Below, in pieces: positions 8,365 through 18,449 of a stretch of 64,000 nucleotides of DNA; within the stretch, counting starts at the first letter, position 1; every line of letters begins with the position of its first letter. The notes under the pieces were generated by a model, which did not search any database, had not been told where the DNA came from, and saw nothing but the letters and a program-made list of their open reading frames with translations. This DNA is from Durusdinium trenchii (Eukaryota; Sar; Dinophyceae; Suessiales; Symbiodiniaceae). The stretch is taken from contig CAXAMN010025262.1 of assembly GCA_963970005.1 (NCBI GenBank), positions 393,480-457,479 on the forward strand, read 5' to 3'. The position numbers and the translations under genes are program-made.

Positions 8365-8526
8365 CGTGCCTGCAATTTAAATACCAATTTTGATGTTCAA
8401 TCGCTGAGATTTCTAAGTCAGTGCAACGCTGTCTCATACGTTGTTTCCTGCAGTATCTAGATTTAAAGGGCTAATGCACACCGCGAAGCTACCTGAAATC
8501 ACGCTCCACGGAGCAACCTTCTCAAG

Positions 8527-8554
8527 TGTGTGTTGGTGGGTGGTGTTGGTGGTG

Positions 8555-8586
<32 letters not shown>

Positions 8587-8620
8587 GGTGGTGGTGCTGT
8601 TTTTTTTTTTGACAGCACTA
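8527..8620. repeat. GT/GTT-rich simple repeat
   Basis: A run of TGTTGG, GTT and GGT units is followed by about ten T bases. It lies just beyond the A/C-rich element and may mark its right side. Confidence 0.8.
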
Positions 8621-9474
8621 CTGAAGCTGAATGGATACAAAGCCATCAGAAAGCCATCATACCACCATGAACTGACAACTCCATGATTTGACGTTCAATC
8701 CACCCAACTTCACGGCGCAGAAACGGCATTGACGGGTCGGACCCATGTAGGTGGGTAGGATTGCTGTACCAAGCACCAAGACATTTGTTTATATATATAT
8801 ATTATATAGTTCTTCTTTTAATGGTTTCTTGAAAACATGCAGGATGTCCTCTATCGGCTTAGGCCCAACCAACAAATATGTTAACTTTCAACTATATATG
8901 TCCTATACAGTACCTATAGTCAATGACCTCACTTTAAGGTAAAAAACAAGGTCTTACTGGAACTTGGGACTTGTATGATATAATCTTGGGAGCCTCCGGA
9001 AGGAGAACACAAAACAACCCAGTAACCAGTACAATGAACAACCTCTTAATTAATGATTATACCGAACCCATTTGAATTGAACAACCTCTTCACATGGGGG
9101 GTGCAAAACCTCAAGAGTCGTCCCGACCTTCTTCCGCTCGGTGCCCCCGCGCGGACGCGGACGCGGACGGTCCCGCTGACTCCGAAGGCATCTGGGACGA
9201 CACGGTGGACCGGACCGGGTGGACTGAGGGCCTTTGTGGGGGTCCAAGCAGTCCGGGGTCAGTGGGGTCAGTGGGGGCAGTGGGATGAGACTTTGTTGGA
9301 GGGATGAGGGGAGTGGGGCAGTGGGTCCAAGCAGTTCCGGGATGAGTGAGTCCGGAAAAAATGTTGGACAATTCCGCCCAAACATCCGCCAAAACTGCGT
9401 GGCTTTTTTGTCTGGGTTTTGGGTGGCTTCAGACTCGAACTTCCAGGTATAGAGGACCCTTCCGGACCGGGTCC
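8621..9474. other. no gene recognised
   Basis: The first half is AT-rich, with a short TA run near 8791. From 9110 the sequence becomes GC-rich, with an open stretch that encodes an acidic peptide (ADADADGPADSEG) on the plus strand; I cannot decide whether it is an exon. A short G/T-rich repeat of GTCAGTGGG type lies at about 9255-9320. Confidence 0.4.
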
Positions 9475-9600
9475 AGTAGCGATGCCCTTTGTTACTAGTA
9501 GCTTCTAGCTCCTAGTAGTACGGCCAGGAGCGCCTAGTAGCATCCGTGCTCCTAGTGGCGATGCCAGGAGCCCCCAGTAGCTTCTTGTTACTATGTCAAC
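9475..9600. repeat. ACTAGTAGC-family dispersed repeat, copy 1
   Basis: This region has irregular repeats of TTGTTACTAGTAGC, CTCCTAGTAG and GCCAGGAGC. Similar clusters lie at 13108-13200, 49075-49130 and 62625-62880. No coding capacity is seen. Confidence 0.6.
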
Positions 9601-11944
9601 AAAATATGCCGAACCTTTGGAAGGCCAAGTTCACCACGTTGAACACTTCTCCCAGGTCCCGATACGTTTTTCGCAGGAGCCGGTCGGACAGGGGCAAGGA
9701 CCGAAGTGCTTGGACATGTTGGAACCGAAGTGCTTGGACGTCCGACAGTAGCTACTTCAGTTATATCCATGTTCAGGGGCCTTTCACCCCAAGCCACCCC
9801 AGGCCACAACTCGCCGCCCCCCGCATTCGTGGAAGGAACTCGAGCGGTTAGATCCGATCGGATGATCTCAGGGCGCCCAGTCTGACCGTCATCCAGTCTG
9901 ACCCAGCAAAACCTGTGTCTGCACAGCCGTGGTGGTCTGCACAGCGGTGGTTTGTCCCGCAGTGGTTGCCAAGGTGCTTCTCGCTTCAGTTGAGGTCTCC
10001 ATTCCTTTGGGCAGCGGCTCGGGTGCCGCCCGAGTGCCCGAAAGCCATTGCATTTTGAACTGTAGTGTCTGAAAGTTGCTTTCCGACAAAGAAGAGTGCC
10101 CAATAGAAGCCAACAATGAGAAGCTGCACAGGAAACAGCAACTGCAGCAGAACTTGTAGTTGTCAAAGCCATGAGCCTCTGCTCGTGCCGCCCTTGCCCG
10201 CCTTACCACAGTATGATCATCTCCAGTACCAGTACAATGAGGCCTTTGACTTGTAGGAATTGGTCCCTCTATGTTCCTCTCAGGTAGAGATTTGTGCACA
10301 GACTCTTTAGAACGTTGCTCGTAGTTACAAAATGTTGCAAAGTCGCTGGCCGCTCCCGCATGGAATGAGGCCATGCTCGGCCACACTTCTGGCTTCCCCC
10401 CAAAAAAGAAGCTGGAACTTCCGCGAAGAGTTTGGGAGTAAAACCGGCGGGGTCCGACGTACGTCCAGTCCCATGTGAGTCATGTCTGGGCGAGGGAAGA
10501 ACTCAAGGATCAGGATGGATCAGGTTCAGGTGGTCTACACTGCTGATCGCAGCGGATAACGCAGAAGTGACCGGTACGAACCCGGCGCGCCGTGCGGGTC
10601 TTCGGTGTGGGCAGGTCGATCTGGCGAGGTGCCTTGGGATGAGAACAGGCGAAGTGTGGTGAAACCACACACCTTTCGTTCGCACATGTTCTGATTCCTA
10701 TACCACCCCCTATGCCCTTGAAGTGATATACTATCACTCCCCGCAGTTAGACGATCTGAGTTCGGCCCTCCATTCATACCCCCCAACAGAGTCATTGGCG
10801 CCAGGTACCGACCCTTCTGGTCGACCCGTCCTCCATCTCCGTGGACCACTCCGTTTCGGTAGAAGGCCGATGTCTTGAACGGGCGGAGACCTCATCCCTC
10901 CATCTTATACAGGCCACCTTGTGACCACCCCAACAACCATCAGTTTAACAGTTTCCTGAGTCTGATACTTTGCCCCAAACCCTAGAAGCACTTTGGGGGC
11001 CCAGCCCGTTCCGTGTTACAAGTCTGCCCTCAAAAAATAAAGGGACAGGCATGCCGCAGAGCCGGGGGCCAACTGAAAACGGTCACTGCCACTGATACCC
11101 GACTCCACTTGCGGTTTCGGTCCATGTGGTCCACATTCCCCTATGGAGTGTGTCGTCAGCGATGGTGGGTGCCAGGGTACTCACTCCCGGGCGCCAAATG
11201 GTGATATAAAGCCCTTTGGGTCGGTCCAAATACTCTCTGTGAGAAGGTGATGTGTTCGACACGATACCGAACCTGAGGCGAAAATTTCCTGGATCCTACG
11301 CTGCGGCTACGCTGCTTTTGGTCCTGTGCTTGTGGAATTCCACGTGGGCCTCGAAGCGCCGGCGCGGTGCCGGGTGGCCACGGGCCACCCAGGTGGCCGG
11401 CCATGTTGGGGGGAGCGACGGGGAGCGACGTGCCGAAATCACACGAAGTGCGGTTGGGGGATTCAAGTGATGTTCAACTCCATTTCAACTTCTATGTGAA
11501 ACCCACAGGTCAGTACCAAGTCTGCAGTTCTTTTCGGTTGAGACATGTTGTCATACATGAAAAATGCCCACCCACCCTCACCCAGCTTCTTCACCGTGAC
11601 CCTCTGTTCAATCCCCTCTCCAAGAAGGTGGCGTCAATCCGAAATCGAACGCAGCTCGCATTGAAGAACCGAATGCAGCTCATGTCGAAGCAAATCATGC
11701 AGAATCCACTGATCCAATCTGGGCAGTTCACTCCCCGAAGACCAAGAAGGTGTACCTTCCAGCCCCCCATTCACACGTTTCAGGGGCAACACGTATTCAA
11801 GGCTCCTGATCCATGACATGCTAAGGAAGAAATACTGCAAACACATGCCAACAAAAAGTTTTAAAGCACCATTGGGCTGCATTTAGTAAATCAATATCCT
11901 CATCCGTGCTGGAGCACCTTCTGCGTGTGATTTGCTCTGTGGTT
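9601..11944. other. no firm gene; possible minus-strand exon at 9889-10386
   Basis: A minus-strand frame at 9889-10386 is open for 165 codons and includes a plausible stretch (NFQTLQFKMQWLSG). It lacks clear boundaries and a known domain. The remainder has only short frames. Near 11215-11285 there is a stretch with GAAGGTGATGTGTTCGACAC and ACCGAACCTGAGG that matches the inverted-repeat elements at 32.2 and 55.9 kb. Confidence 0.3.
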
Positions 11945-12035
11945 TTCTCCATCCTCGCCGCTGAGGGCAAGACTTCATCGCCACTGCTGGCATCTGGGCC
12001 GCTGCACACAAGTCACAGGCAAATGCCGTTTTGGT
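11945..12035 (-). pseudogene. exon-family B, copy 1 (CSGPDASSGDEVLPSAARME)
   Basis: Read on the minus strand this stretch encodes CSGPDASSGDEVLPSAARME. Related copies are at 14008-14075, 22015-22080 and 26620-26690, all on the same strand. The copies share GGCATCTGGGCC and CTGCACA blocks. Several also lie near a CCATG...AATCAGG or CCATGACATGCT sequence. The parent gene is not recognised, and the call as an exon copy is an inference from conserved coding sense. Confidence 0.35.
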
Positions 12036-14007
12036 GCATAAAAATGAAGAACATGTTGAATGAATTGGTTTCTCCCTATCCTTGTAAATGCGGCCTTCCT
12101 GGGTCTATATGGAACTTGTCAACATGGGCTGCAACATCCTTTCAATCTCGATCTTCTAAGAGATCTCAAGTTATCTGAAGGCCTTCCAGGCCCCACCAGC
12201 GTCACGACTGTGGAGATCCTTGTGCACAACCATTTGGATGCAAGCGCAGGCCACTTCTCAACCCCAAATTCGCCCAACTTGGACGCGCCCCCAGAATTCA
12301 CGCCTCAGCCCCTTTTGGAAACTCTTTCGGCAGGATGTTGGACCGGGTTGCCGGGCCACGCGGTCTTTGTTGGACTTTGGCTGTGGTGGCGCCGGCGGCT
12401 GCGGCTGTGGCAGCGGCGGCGGCGGAAACTTCGGTGCCTCTCTCGGGCGCCGGGTGCGCCGCCCCTTCGCACGGCGGCGGGGCGACCGAAAACCAAACAG
12501 ATCTGGTGGATTCGAAGGAAGTTCCATGCAGAAACCCAACACCTGGCGGAATTGTGGCGGAAATCCAGAATCCTGGTTCCGACCTCAAGATAGTTTGGCA
12601 AAGGATTGTTGTGGCCAAGTTTGGGGGTGTTTACTGGGGTGTTTTGGGGGTGTTTGTATAGTCGTCGGAGTGGGCCACATGTTTATGTTGGATGTTTGTG
12701 GCCAGCTGGCGGTTCAATGGATGGCGCCATTGGAAGCGATGCCGCGTGATGCCGCGTGAGCGCCGCGGGGCGTCCGGGGTCCGGGGGTTGGGTCCAGGCA
12801 CTGTGGCCCGATCGAGGGCTGAAGGTTGATTCCCTTGCCTGGATACTCTTGATTGCTTAGGCACGTTCACATCTGACGCTTTGACAACTGCCCAATGCGG
12901 CCACTCCTGCGGGGTTTTGAAACATCGCAAAAGCCTGGCAATGTTCGAGGTATAAACTTGTATAAAGGTGGGATCCACATACCTTCTCAAAGGGTATGTG
13001 GATCCATTTGTCCACCCCATGAAATGTGCTCCACAAGACGACATGCTTGTGGGGTCATACCCATGGTATAACTAATAGGCATCGCACATCGGATCTGAAA
13101 CTTTCTTGAACTGCCTTTGTTACTAGTAGCGTACTTGTTACTAAAGTGCGATGCCCTTTCTTACGTGCGTAGCTTGTTAATGCCAGGAGCTACTATGCAG
13201 TCAGCTTTCATGCATCGAGCACCCTGAGATCTCCAAGTCTGACGCCCCACACCCCAACAAAAATCCATGACGTGTTCAACCCGTCTACACGTGTGGAAGA
13301 ACCCCAAAAATGAACTCAATCCCTTCCCGAGTTGTGTGGAAGAAACCCTGAATCCTTTCCCAGATTTAGGGATCCAGTCGTACCTGTTCGACAGATCTGT
13401 AGGTGCCAGGGTCGGGTCCAGTCGTACCGAACTCATGAGGGAACTCGCTACGACCGGATCCCTCAAGCCAGGCAGGTACGACGACCAGTACCTCCGTCCC
13501 ACCCGTTTGGGCGACCCAGGCCGTCGACTCCCACGGGGTGGGGGCTTTCACCGAGGCCGGCCTTGGACCCACGAAGATCGACTGGCATGTGCAGTAGATC
13601 CTGTGTAGATCGAGTTTGGTATTGATGTTTTGTGTGTGATTGCGCGTGCCATCCATGGAGCGTTTGGGTATGTGGGGAACTCACGCTGTTTGCCTATCAT
13701 GATCATCCTCGCCCCAACTTTTGTGGAATCCCATGCTTTGAAGGCATGTTTTGGGAGCATTAAATCAGAATCGCATCTGCAAAGGGTCCACACCCAGACT
13801 CCATCGCACCACATCGCACCATGGCCACCTCTTCGGTCATTCTAGTGTTTCTTGCAACATTCGTATGATGCAACCTGGCAACATGTCAGACCTAATCTCC
13901 TGACCCATGCTAATCAGGAAACTGCTAATCAGGAAATCAGTGTCCCACCCCACAATTTAAAACAATATAAGAATCAAAATCATGATTTGCCCTGGCCCCG
14001 TGGTTCA
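12036..14007. other. GC-rich open stretch and gene-poor sequence
   Basis: At 12335-12560 a plus-strand frame encodes an alanine-rich hydrophobic run (VVAPAAAAVAAAAAE) followed by polar sequence. It might be an exon with a membrane or signal segment, but no splice sites stand out. An ACTAGTAGC-type repeat lies at 13108-13200. The rest shows no supported gene. Confidence 0.3.
13108..13200. repeat. ACTAGTAGC-family dispersed repeat, copy 2
   Basis: This stretch contains CCTTTGTTACTAGTAGCG, GTTACTAAAG and GCCAGGAGCTAC, matching the block at 9475-9600. Confidence 0.55.
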
Positions 14008-14200
14008 TTCCACCCTGGCCGAGGTCAAGACTGCATTGCCGCCGGCATCTGGGCCTCTGCACAATGTCGTTTCTTGGGGTGGGCACCAGTCGATGGTGCC
14101 AACGTCTTTGCCAACGTTTCTCCAATGGGCACCGTGTCGCGCGTCCCGAACATCCAGTCATCTTCGACGGCTTTCGAGACGGCTGAGCGAACGAACCACA
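14008..14200 (-). CDS. minus-strand exon candidate with exon-family B sequence
   Basis: On the minus strand this stretch reads SKAVEDDWMFGTRDTVPIG, then ETLAKTLAPSTGAHPKK, a natural-looking peptide. The lower end (14008-14075) overlaps a copy of exon family B (CRGPDAG...VLTSARVE in another phase). A possible acceptor (CGCTCAG) lies just upstream. No domain is recognised. Similar family members elsewhere in the window suggest a duplicated multi-exon gene. Confidence 0.3.
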
Positions 14201-14439
14201 GCTGGAACAAGGTTGTGGATCGTCGATGAGTTAGGGATTTTCTCTCTGGAAAAACTCATCCAGGGCCAACCCAAGTGGTTCCAACAACTGGAGCAACGAC
14301 ATCTATAGTGTAGAATCTAGACTCTTGATGAATAAACCCTCCATATGAAGAGGTGTTTCAACTCAAATAGGGTGTTTTGCAATCAAGAATCTCCATTAGA
14401 TCTACGGGAGTTGTTTTGCTGTTGCAGGATGTTCCAGTT

Positions 14440-14945
14440 GTTCTTGAATCGCCTGTTCGAACGCGCCTCAGCCGCAGCCTGCGCATGGTGCTGAGCCGTC
14501 ATGACCTGTACGCTGCGGAGCTGCGTTGGCTAAGTCACCAGTAAGGACCCGGCAGCTCTTTAGAGCCGTACGAAAGAGCTAATGAACTTAAAACACCACT
14601 CCTCAGGGCCTGAATGCCTGTGGAGTGGCTGGTGTGGAGTTTATATGCCAACAAAATGGCTCCACATGCAGGAGCATGTTGCTACAAACATGTCATATAT
14701 ATCTCGAACGTTTAGACCGATGGATTCGCGTACATCTCAAAGCGACAAACTCATGGATCGGTGTATTGGAGTGCCGGTGCGGGTCGACATACTTAGAACG
14801 CCTTTTGCAGTATGGAAAATGTGTGCCCCACAATTTAACCCTATTGCATATTCAGTGCCAGACCACCAAAACCGTTGCTAAAACGTGGCATCCCCAAACC
14901 ATGCATTTTGCCATCCAATAAGGCACCATGCATGCTGTAGTTTTC
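14440..14945. repeat. duplicated unit 1, 14.4-16.7 kb cluster
   Basis: This unit contains CAGCCGCAGCCTGCGCATGG, the inverted pair CAGCTCTTT / AAAGAGCT, a CTTAAAACACCAC block, and a block starting GGCTCCACATGCAGGAGC. Close copies start at 14946, 15780 and 16396. On the minus strand the first block reads MTAQHHAQAAAEARWN, which resembles the exon at 23.2 kb. Confidence 0.75.
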
Positions 14946-15235
14946 CACTTCCCTCTTCACGGAGGCGGTGATGTTCCAACGCGCCTCAGCCGCAGCCTGC
15001 GCATGGTGCTGAGCCGTCATGACCTGTACGCTGCAGAGCTGCGTTGGCTAAGTCACCAGCAAGGACCCGGCAGCTCATTATAGAGCCGTACCAAAGAGCT
15101 GATGAACTTAAAACACCACATCCTCAGGCCTGAATGTCTGTGGAGTGGCTGGTTGTGGAGTTTATATGCCGCTATTACGGGGAGTGACTTTGGCAAGGCA
15201 TGTGTGATTAATATGCTGTTACGCCGCTGCACCGT
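14946..15235. repeat. duplicated unit 2, 14.4-16.7 kb cluster
   Basis: This unit repeats the AGCCGCAGCC, CTGATGAACTTAAAACACCA and GGAGTGGCTGG blocks of unit 1, and ends in TATGCCGCTATTACGGGGAG. The 9-bp inverted pair around the AGAGCCGTACC loop is partly changed (CAGCTCATTA). Confidence 0.75.
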
Positions 15236-15779
15236 GACTTCGGCAACGCATATGAGCTGATAAGCCGGTATACCCCATTGCGCCGATACTTCGACAAGGC
15301 ATGTACGCTGCAAACTGCACCACCTTCCACATGCCACATGCAACTTTCTTTTTCACAGCCTGTTGCAGTTTGAAGGTGGTTGAAATTAGAACTAATCCAG
15401 CCACGCCCTTTCATCTCGTCACCTTCGTGAATGCTTCGACCTCCATCGGACACAAGACCACACATGAGCAATGCAGTGCATGTTCGGTTTGTTGGTCAGC
15501 TCGCTGGCGCTTGCTTTCAACTTCAAGTGCAAAACGCAGCCCCGACGATTGGAACGCTGTGAGGAAACAAAACATTTTCAGCCAGATTGCGAAACAAATG
15601 TGGTTGAGGCCACATGGCTGCCAGTAAGCCCTTGTGAAAAGCCCCCGAACCCACCTTACCGTCACGTTATTAAACCTGCATAAGCCGCTGCGCAATACTT
15701 TACACGCCGACGTGATTGAATTGTGTGGCGTTGCTTCTCCCGCTAGGCCACTCCGACAATATTGACTTCTAAGCTGAAC
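15236..15779. other. no gene recognised
   Basis: This lies between repeat units. A minus-strand frame is open for 151 codons (15411-15866), but it has no recognisable features and runs into the next repeat. I do not call a gene. Confidence 0.35.
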
Positions 15780-16395
15780 AACAAAAAGGCTCCACATGCA
15801 GGAGCATGTTGCTGCAAACATGTCATATATCTCGCGTTTAGACCGATGGATTCGTGTACATCTCAAAGCGACAAACTCATGGATCGGTGTATTGGAGTGC
15901 CGGTGCGGGCCGACATACTTTGAACGCTTGTTGCGCTATGTTAAATGTGTGCCCCACAATTTAACCAATTGCATATTCGGTGCCAAACCACCAAAACCGT
16001 TGCTAACACCTGGCATCCCCAAACCATGCATTTTGCCATCCAATAAGGCACCATGCATGCTGTAGTTTTCCAATGTTTTCCCTCTCTCATGTTTGCCCAT
16101 CACTTCCCTCTTCACAGAGGCGGTGATGTTCCAACGCCTCAGCCGCGGCCTGCGCATGGTGCTGAGCCGACATGACCTGTACGCTGCGGAGCCGCGTTGG
16201 CTAAGTCACCAGCAAGGACCCGGCAGCTCTTTAGAGCCGTACCAAAGAGCTGATGAACTTAAAACACCACACCCTCAGGGCCTGAATGTCTGTGGAGTGG
16301 CTGGTTGTGGAGCTTATATACCGCCGCTATTACGGGGAGTGACTTTGGCAAGGCATGTGTGATTAATTAATATGCTGTTACGCCGCTGCACCACC
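15780..16395. repeat. duplicated unit 3, 14.4-16.7 kb cluster
   Basis: This copy repeats the GGCTCCACATGCAGGAGC block and the CACCATGCATGCTGTAG block, then the exon-like CGCCTCAGCCGCGG block with a perfect CAGCTCTTT / AAAGAGCTG hairpin. On the minus strand it encodes WNITASVKREVMGKHERG. Confidence 0.75.
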
Positions 16396-16720
16396 ACCAA
16401 AACCGTTGCTAAAACGTGGCATCCCCAAACCATGCATTTTGCCATCCAATAAGGCACTATGCATGCTGTAGTTTTCCAATGTTTTCCATCTCTCATGTTT
16501 GCCGATCACTTCCCTCTTCACGGAGGCGGTAATGTTCCAACGCGCCTCAGCCGCAGACTGCGCATGGTGCTGAGCCGTCATGACCTGTACGCTGCGGAGC
16601 TGCGTTGGCTAAGTCACCAGCAAGGACCCGGCAGCTCTTTAGATCCGTACCAAAGAGCTGATGAACCTTAAAACACCACACCCTCAGGGCCTGAATGTGG
16701 AGTGGCTAGTTGTTCCTCCA
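16396..16720. repeat. duplicated unit 4, 14.4-16.7 kb cluster
   Basis: The shortest copy begins within the CCACCAAAACCGTTGC block. It carries the exon-like sequence and hairpin again, and ends at GGAGTGGCTAG. Confidence 0.7.
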
Positions 16721-16796
16721 GCTTCCTCTTTTCTAATCCGGGCACCCAGCGATCCGTCTGCAACCAGCCACCAACATAGCAGCAGGGTGTGTAGAG

Positions 16797-17070
16797 CGAG
16801 AGAGAGAGAGAGAGAGACGGAGACAGAGCAAGAGCAAGAGGAAGAGGAGAGAAGGAAAGAGAAAGGGAAAGAGAAAGAGCAAAAGCGAAAGAGAAGAGGA
16901 AAAGGAAGATAAAAGGAAGAGGAAGAGGAAAAGGAAGAGCAGAGGAAGAGAAAAAGAAAAAGAGACAAAGAGACAAAGAAAGAGAAGGAGAAGGGGAAAG
17001 AAAGAACAAGAGAGAAAGAAAAACAACGAGAGAAAGCCAGGGCGAAAGCAAAAAAAAAAACAGAGACAAC
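16797..17070. repeat. purine-only tract, about 270 bp
   Basis: The plus strand is almost entirely A and G (GAGAGA, GAAAGAGAAAGG and similar units), with few interruptions. Frames through it are low-complexity and not coding. Such mirror-rich tracts can form triplex DNA. Confidence 0.85.
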
Positions 17071-17289
17071 AAGCCGGTGCTCCCCTCCATCCTGCCACTC
17101 CTGCTTCCTCTTACATTCGGGGCGACCAGTGCCCGGCTGTCAGGCGTAAGCCTTTAAATGCATCCAGCACAAGCATTGAAGTCGACGCGCACATCTTGGA
17201 AGGACCTTCGCACATGGTGGGAGAGTCACTTTGGAACACAAGTTTTAGGTATTTCACTTTGGAAGCGATGGTTTTTCTGCGTTCCGAAG

Positions 17290-17475
17290 CGACTACCTCA
17301 CCTTCGCACATCCTGTCCGCTCCCACGCGCCTGCATCATCTGCGCTGCGGCTTGCGCTTGGCCCTGTGGGTTTCCATGCGCCTGCAATATCATCTGAGCT
17401 GCAAACCATCCTGGAAGTATTATCCAGTGCCAGATAAAAGCACATCGAGAATATTGGAGATTCGTATTCGTGCAC
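17290..17475 (-). pseudogene. Gln/Ala/Met-rich exon copy 1
   Basis: The minus strand encodes QMILQAHGNPQGQAQ followed by AAAQMMQARGSG. Nearly the same peptide is found at 17560-17780 and 24070-24272. No family is recognised; repeated Gln, Ala and Met suggest a low-complexity, possibly helical segment. The flanking frame is interrupted. Confidence 0.4.
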
Positions 17476-17559
17476 ATGGTTGAAACCCTATATAATTAAT
17501 ACATCCTGCAACCATTGAAGGACATTGATCCAATTCTTACATAATGGTCAACAATAATG

Positions 17560-17780
17560 CTGGAACCGCGCATTGTTGCCGCTCCCGCGCGCCTGCATCA
17601 TCTGGGCTGCAGCTTGCGCTTGGCCATGTGGATTTCCATGTGCCTGCGTTATCATCTGAGCCATGGCCTGCGCTTGGGTGAAGGCCTCGGTCGGAGGAGA
17701 TGGCTTGGTCTGACAGTGCACCCTTCTTGCAGACCGCGCCGGTTACGCTACCCGCGAAAAGGGCATGATCTTAGCCACTC
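17560..17780 (-). pseudogene. Gln/Ala/Met-rich exon copy 2
   Basis: On the minus strand it reads TEAFTQAQAMAQMITQAHG and continues NPHGQAQAAAQMMQARGSGN. It is closest to the copy at 24.1-24.3 kb, which also shares the TEA.TQAQ lead. A stop in the upstream part suggests decay or an intron boundary. Confidence 0.4.
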
Positions 17781-18449
17781 GTAGTCACCTTGATTTTCAA
17801 CATCAACACATCGTCTTCTCTCGAAAAACATCGTCTTTTGGTAAAACCACTGAAGAACAGCCCCCGGCTAGCACAAACAAACACATGTCTCCGGGTCTTG
17901 CTTTCAGGTGTGTGCCGTGGGATCTTAAAATCCACAAGCCACCAAACGTCGACCATTCTTACGATTCTTTCACTTTGAAGATCTTTGGGGGAATTTGGAG
18001 GGTGACTTGACCGAAAACATAAAACAAATCTACATACGGAGCCCGTACTTTACCCGTACTAACCTATACGGAACCCGCATTTTCGATCGGCCCCTCCAAA
18101 ACACAGTGCGTTTCGAGAACCCATATGTAACCCGTACGGAATCCGTACTAACCACCTGGCTTTTTTTGCACCCCTGCCGACTGAACAAATTGTGAGTTCT
18201 TAGGCTCACAGCTGCATTTTGAAGGCTCACTTTCGATCCGGGTGAAAGTTCTCTTGGTGAGGTCGACATTCGGTGACTTTGTTTCCGAAATTCAGGTGCG
18301 TGCAGTCAGATCCAAAACACACACTTCAGAAAACACTGTTTTTTCTTGCATAAGATCTTCCTTTTTCACGTCCTACGTTTTCTTGGTATCTTGTTTCCCT
18401 AAGTCCTCTCCAAAAACACAACGCCAAAAAAACTACACCTTTCCACCCC
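17781..18449. other. no gene recognised
   Basis: This stretch has only short frames. Repeated CCCGTAC and ACCCGTACGGA-type words occur near 18030-18160. It has no counterpart before the second copy of the 1.2-1.3 kb duplication, so it may be an insertion in one copy. Confidence 0.4.

Larger units (their letters stand above)
1..8450 (+). mobile_element. five-ORF Penelope-like retroelement, left end not in window
   Basis: Five plus-strand reading frames follow one another (2-581, 1127-2452, 3028-3879, 4157-5320, 5564-8176), separated by spacers of 243 to 575 nt. The strand is rich in A and C, unlike the rest of the window. The last ORF joins a GIY-YIG nuclease to a Penelope-like reverse transcriptase, an arrangement known from Penelope-like elements with an N-terminal endonuclease. 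The spacers share short motifs (TCTTGTACAG and TACAGTATT, three copies each), and the 3' flank holds a pseudoknot. The right boundary is set roughly, where the A/C bias fades before a GT-rich tract. No terminal repeat, target-site duplication or hammerhead ribozyme was found, so the element may be incomplete or of an unusual type. That the four upstream ORFs belong to the same element is inferred from composition, orientation and shared motifs. Confidence 0.7.
8177..8450 (+). other. 3' flank of the reverse transcriptase ORF
   Basis: This stretch has no good reading frame. It holds the pseudoknot at 8288-8333 and a hairpin at 8346-8364. A TACAGTATT copy lies inside the very end of ORF5 at 8116-8124. 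This is probably the 3' untranslated region of the element; its true end is not defined. Confidence 0.5.

Noticed and set aside
15090-15115. CTGATGA in the duplicated units as a hammerhead ribozyme core
   Set aside because: The required GAAA after stem II is missing (ACTTAAAACACC follows) and no stem III is found. Penelope-like elements often carry hammerheads, so I also looked through 1-8450 on both strands and found none.
16668-17098. Leu/Phe/Ser-rich minus-strand frames as a membrane protein
   Set aside because: They are the complement of the purine tract.
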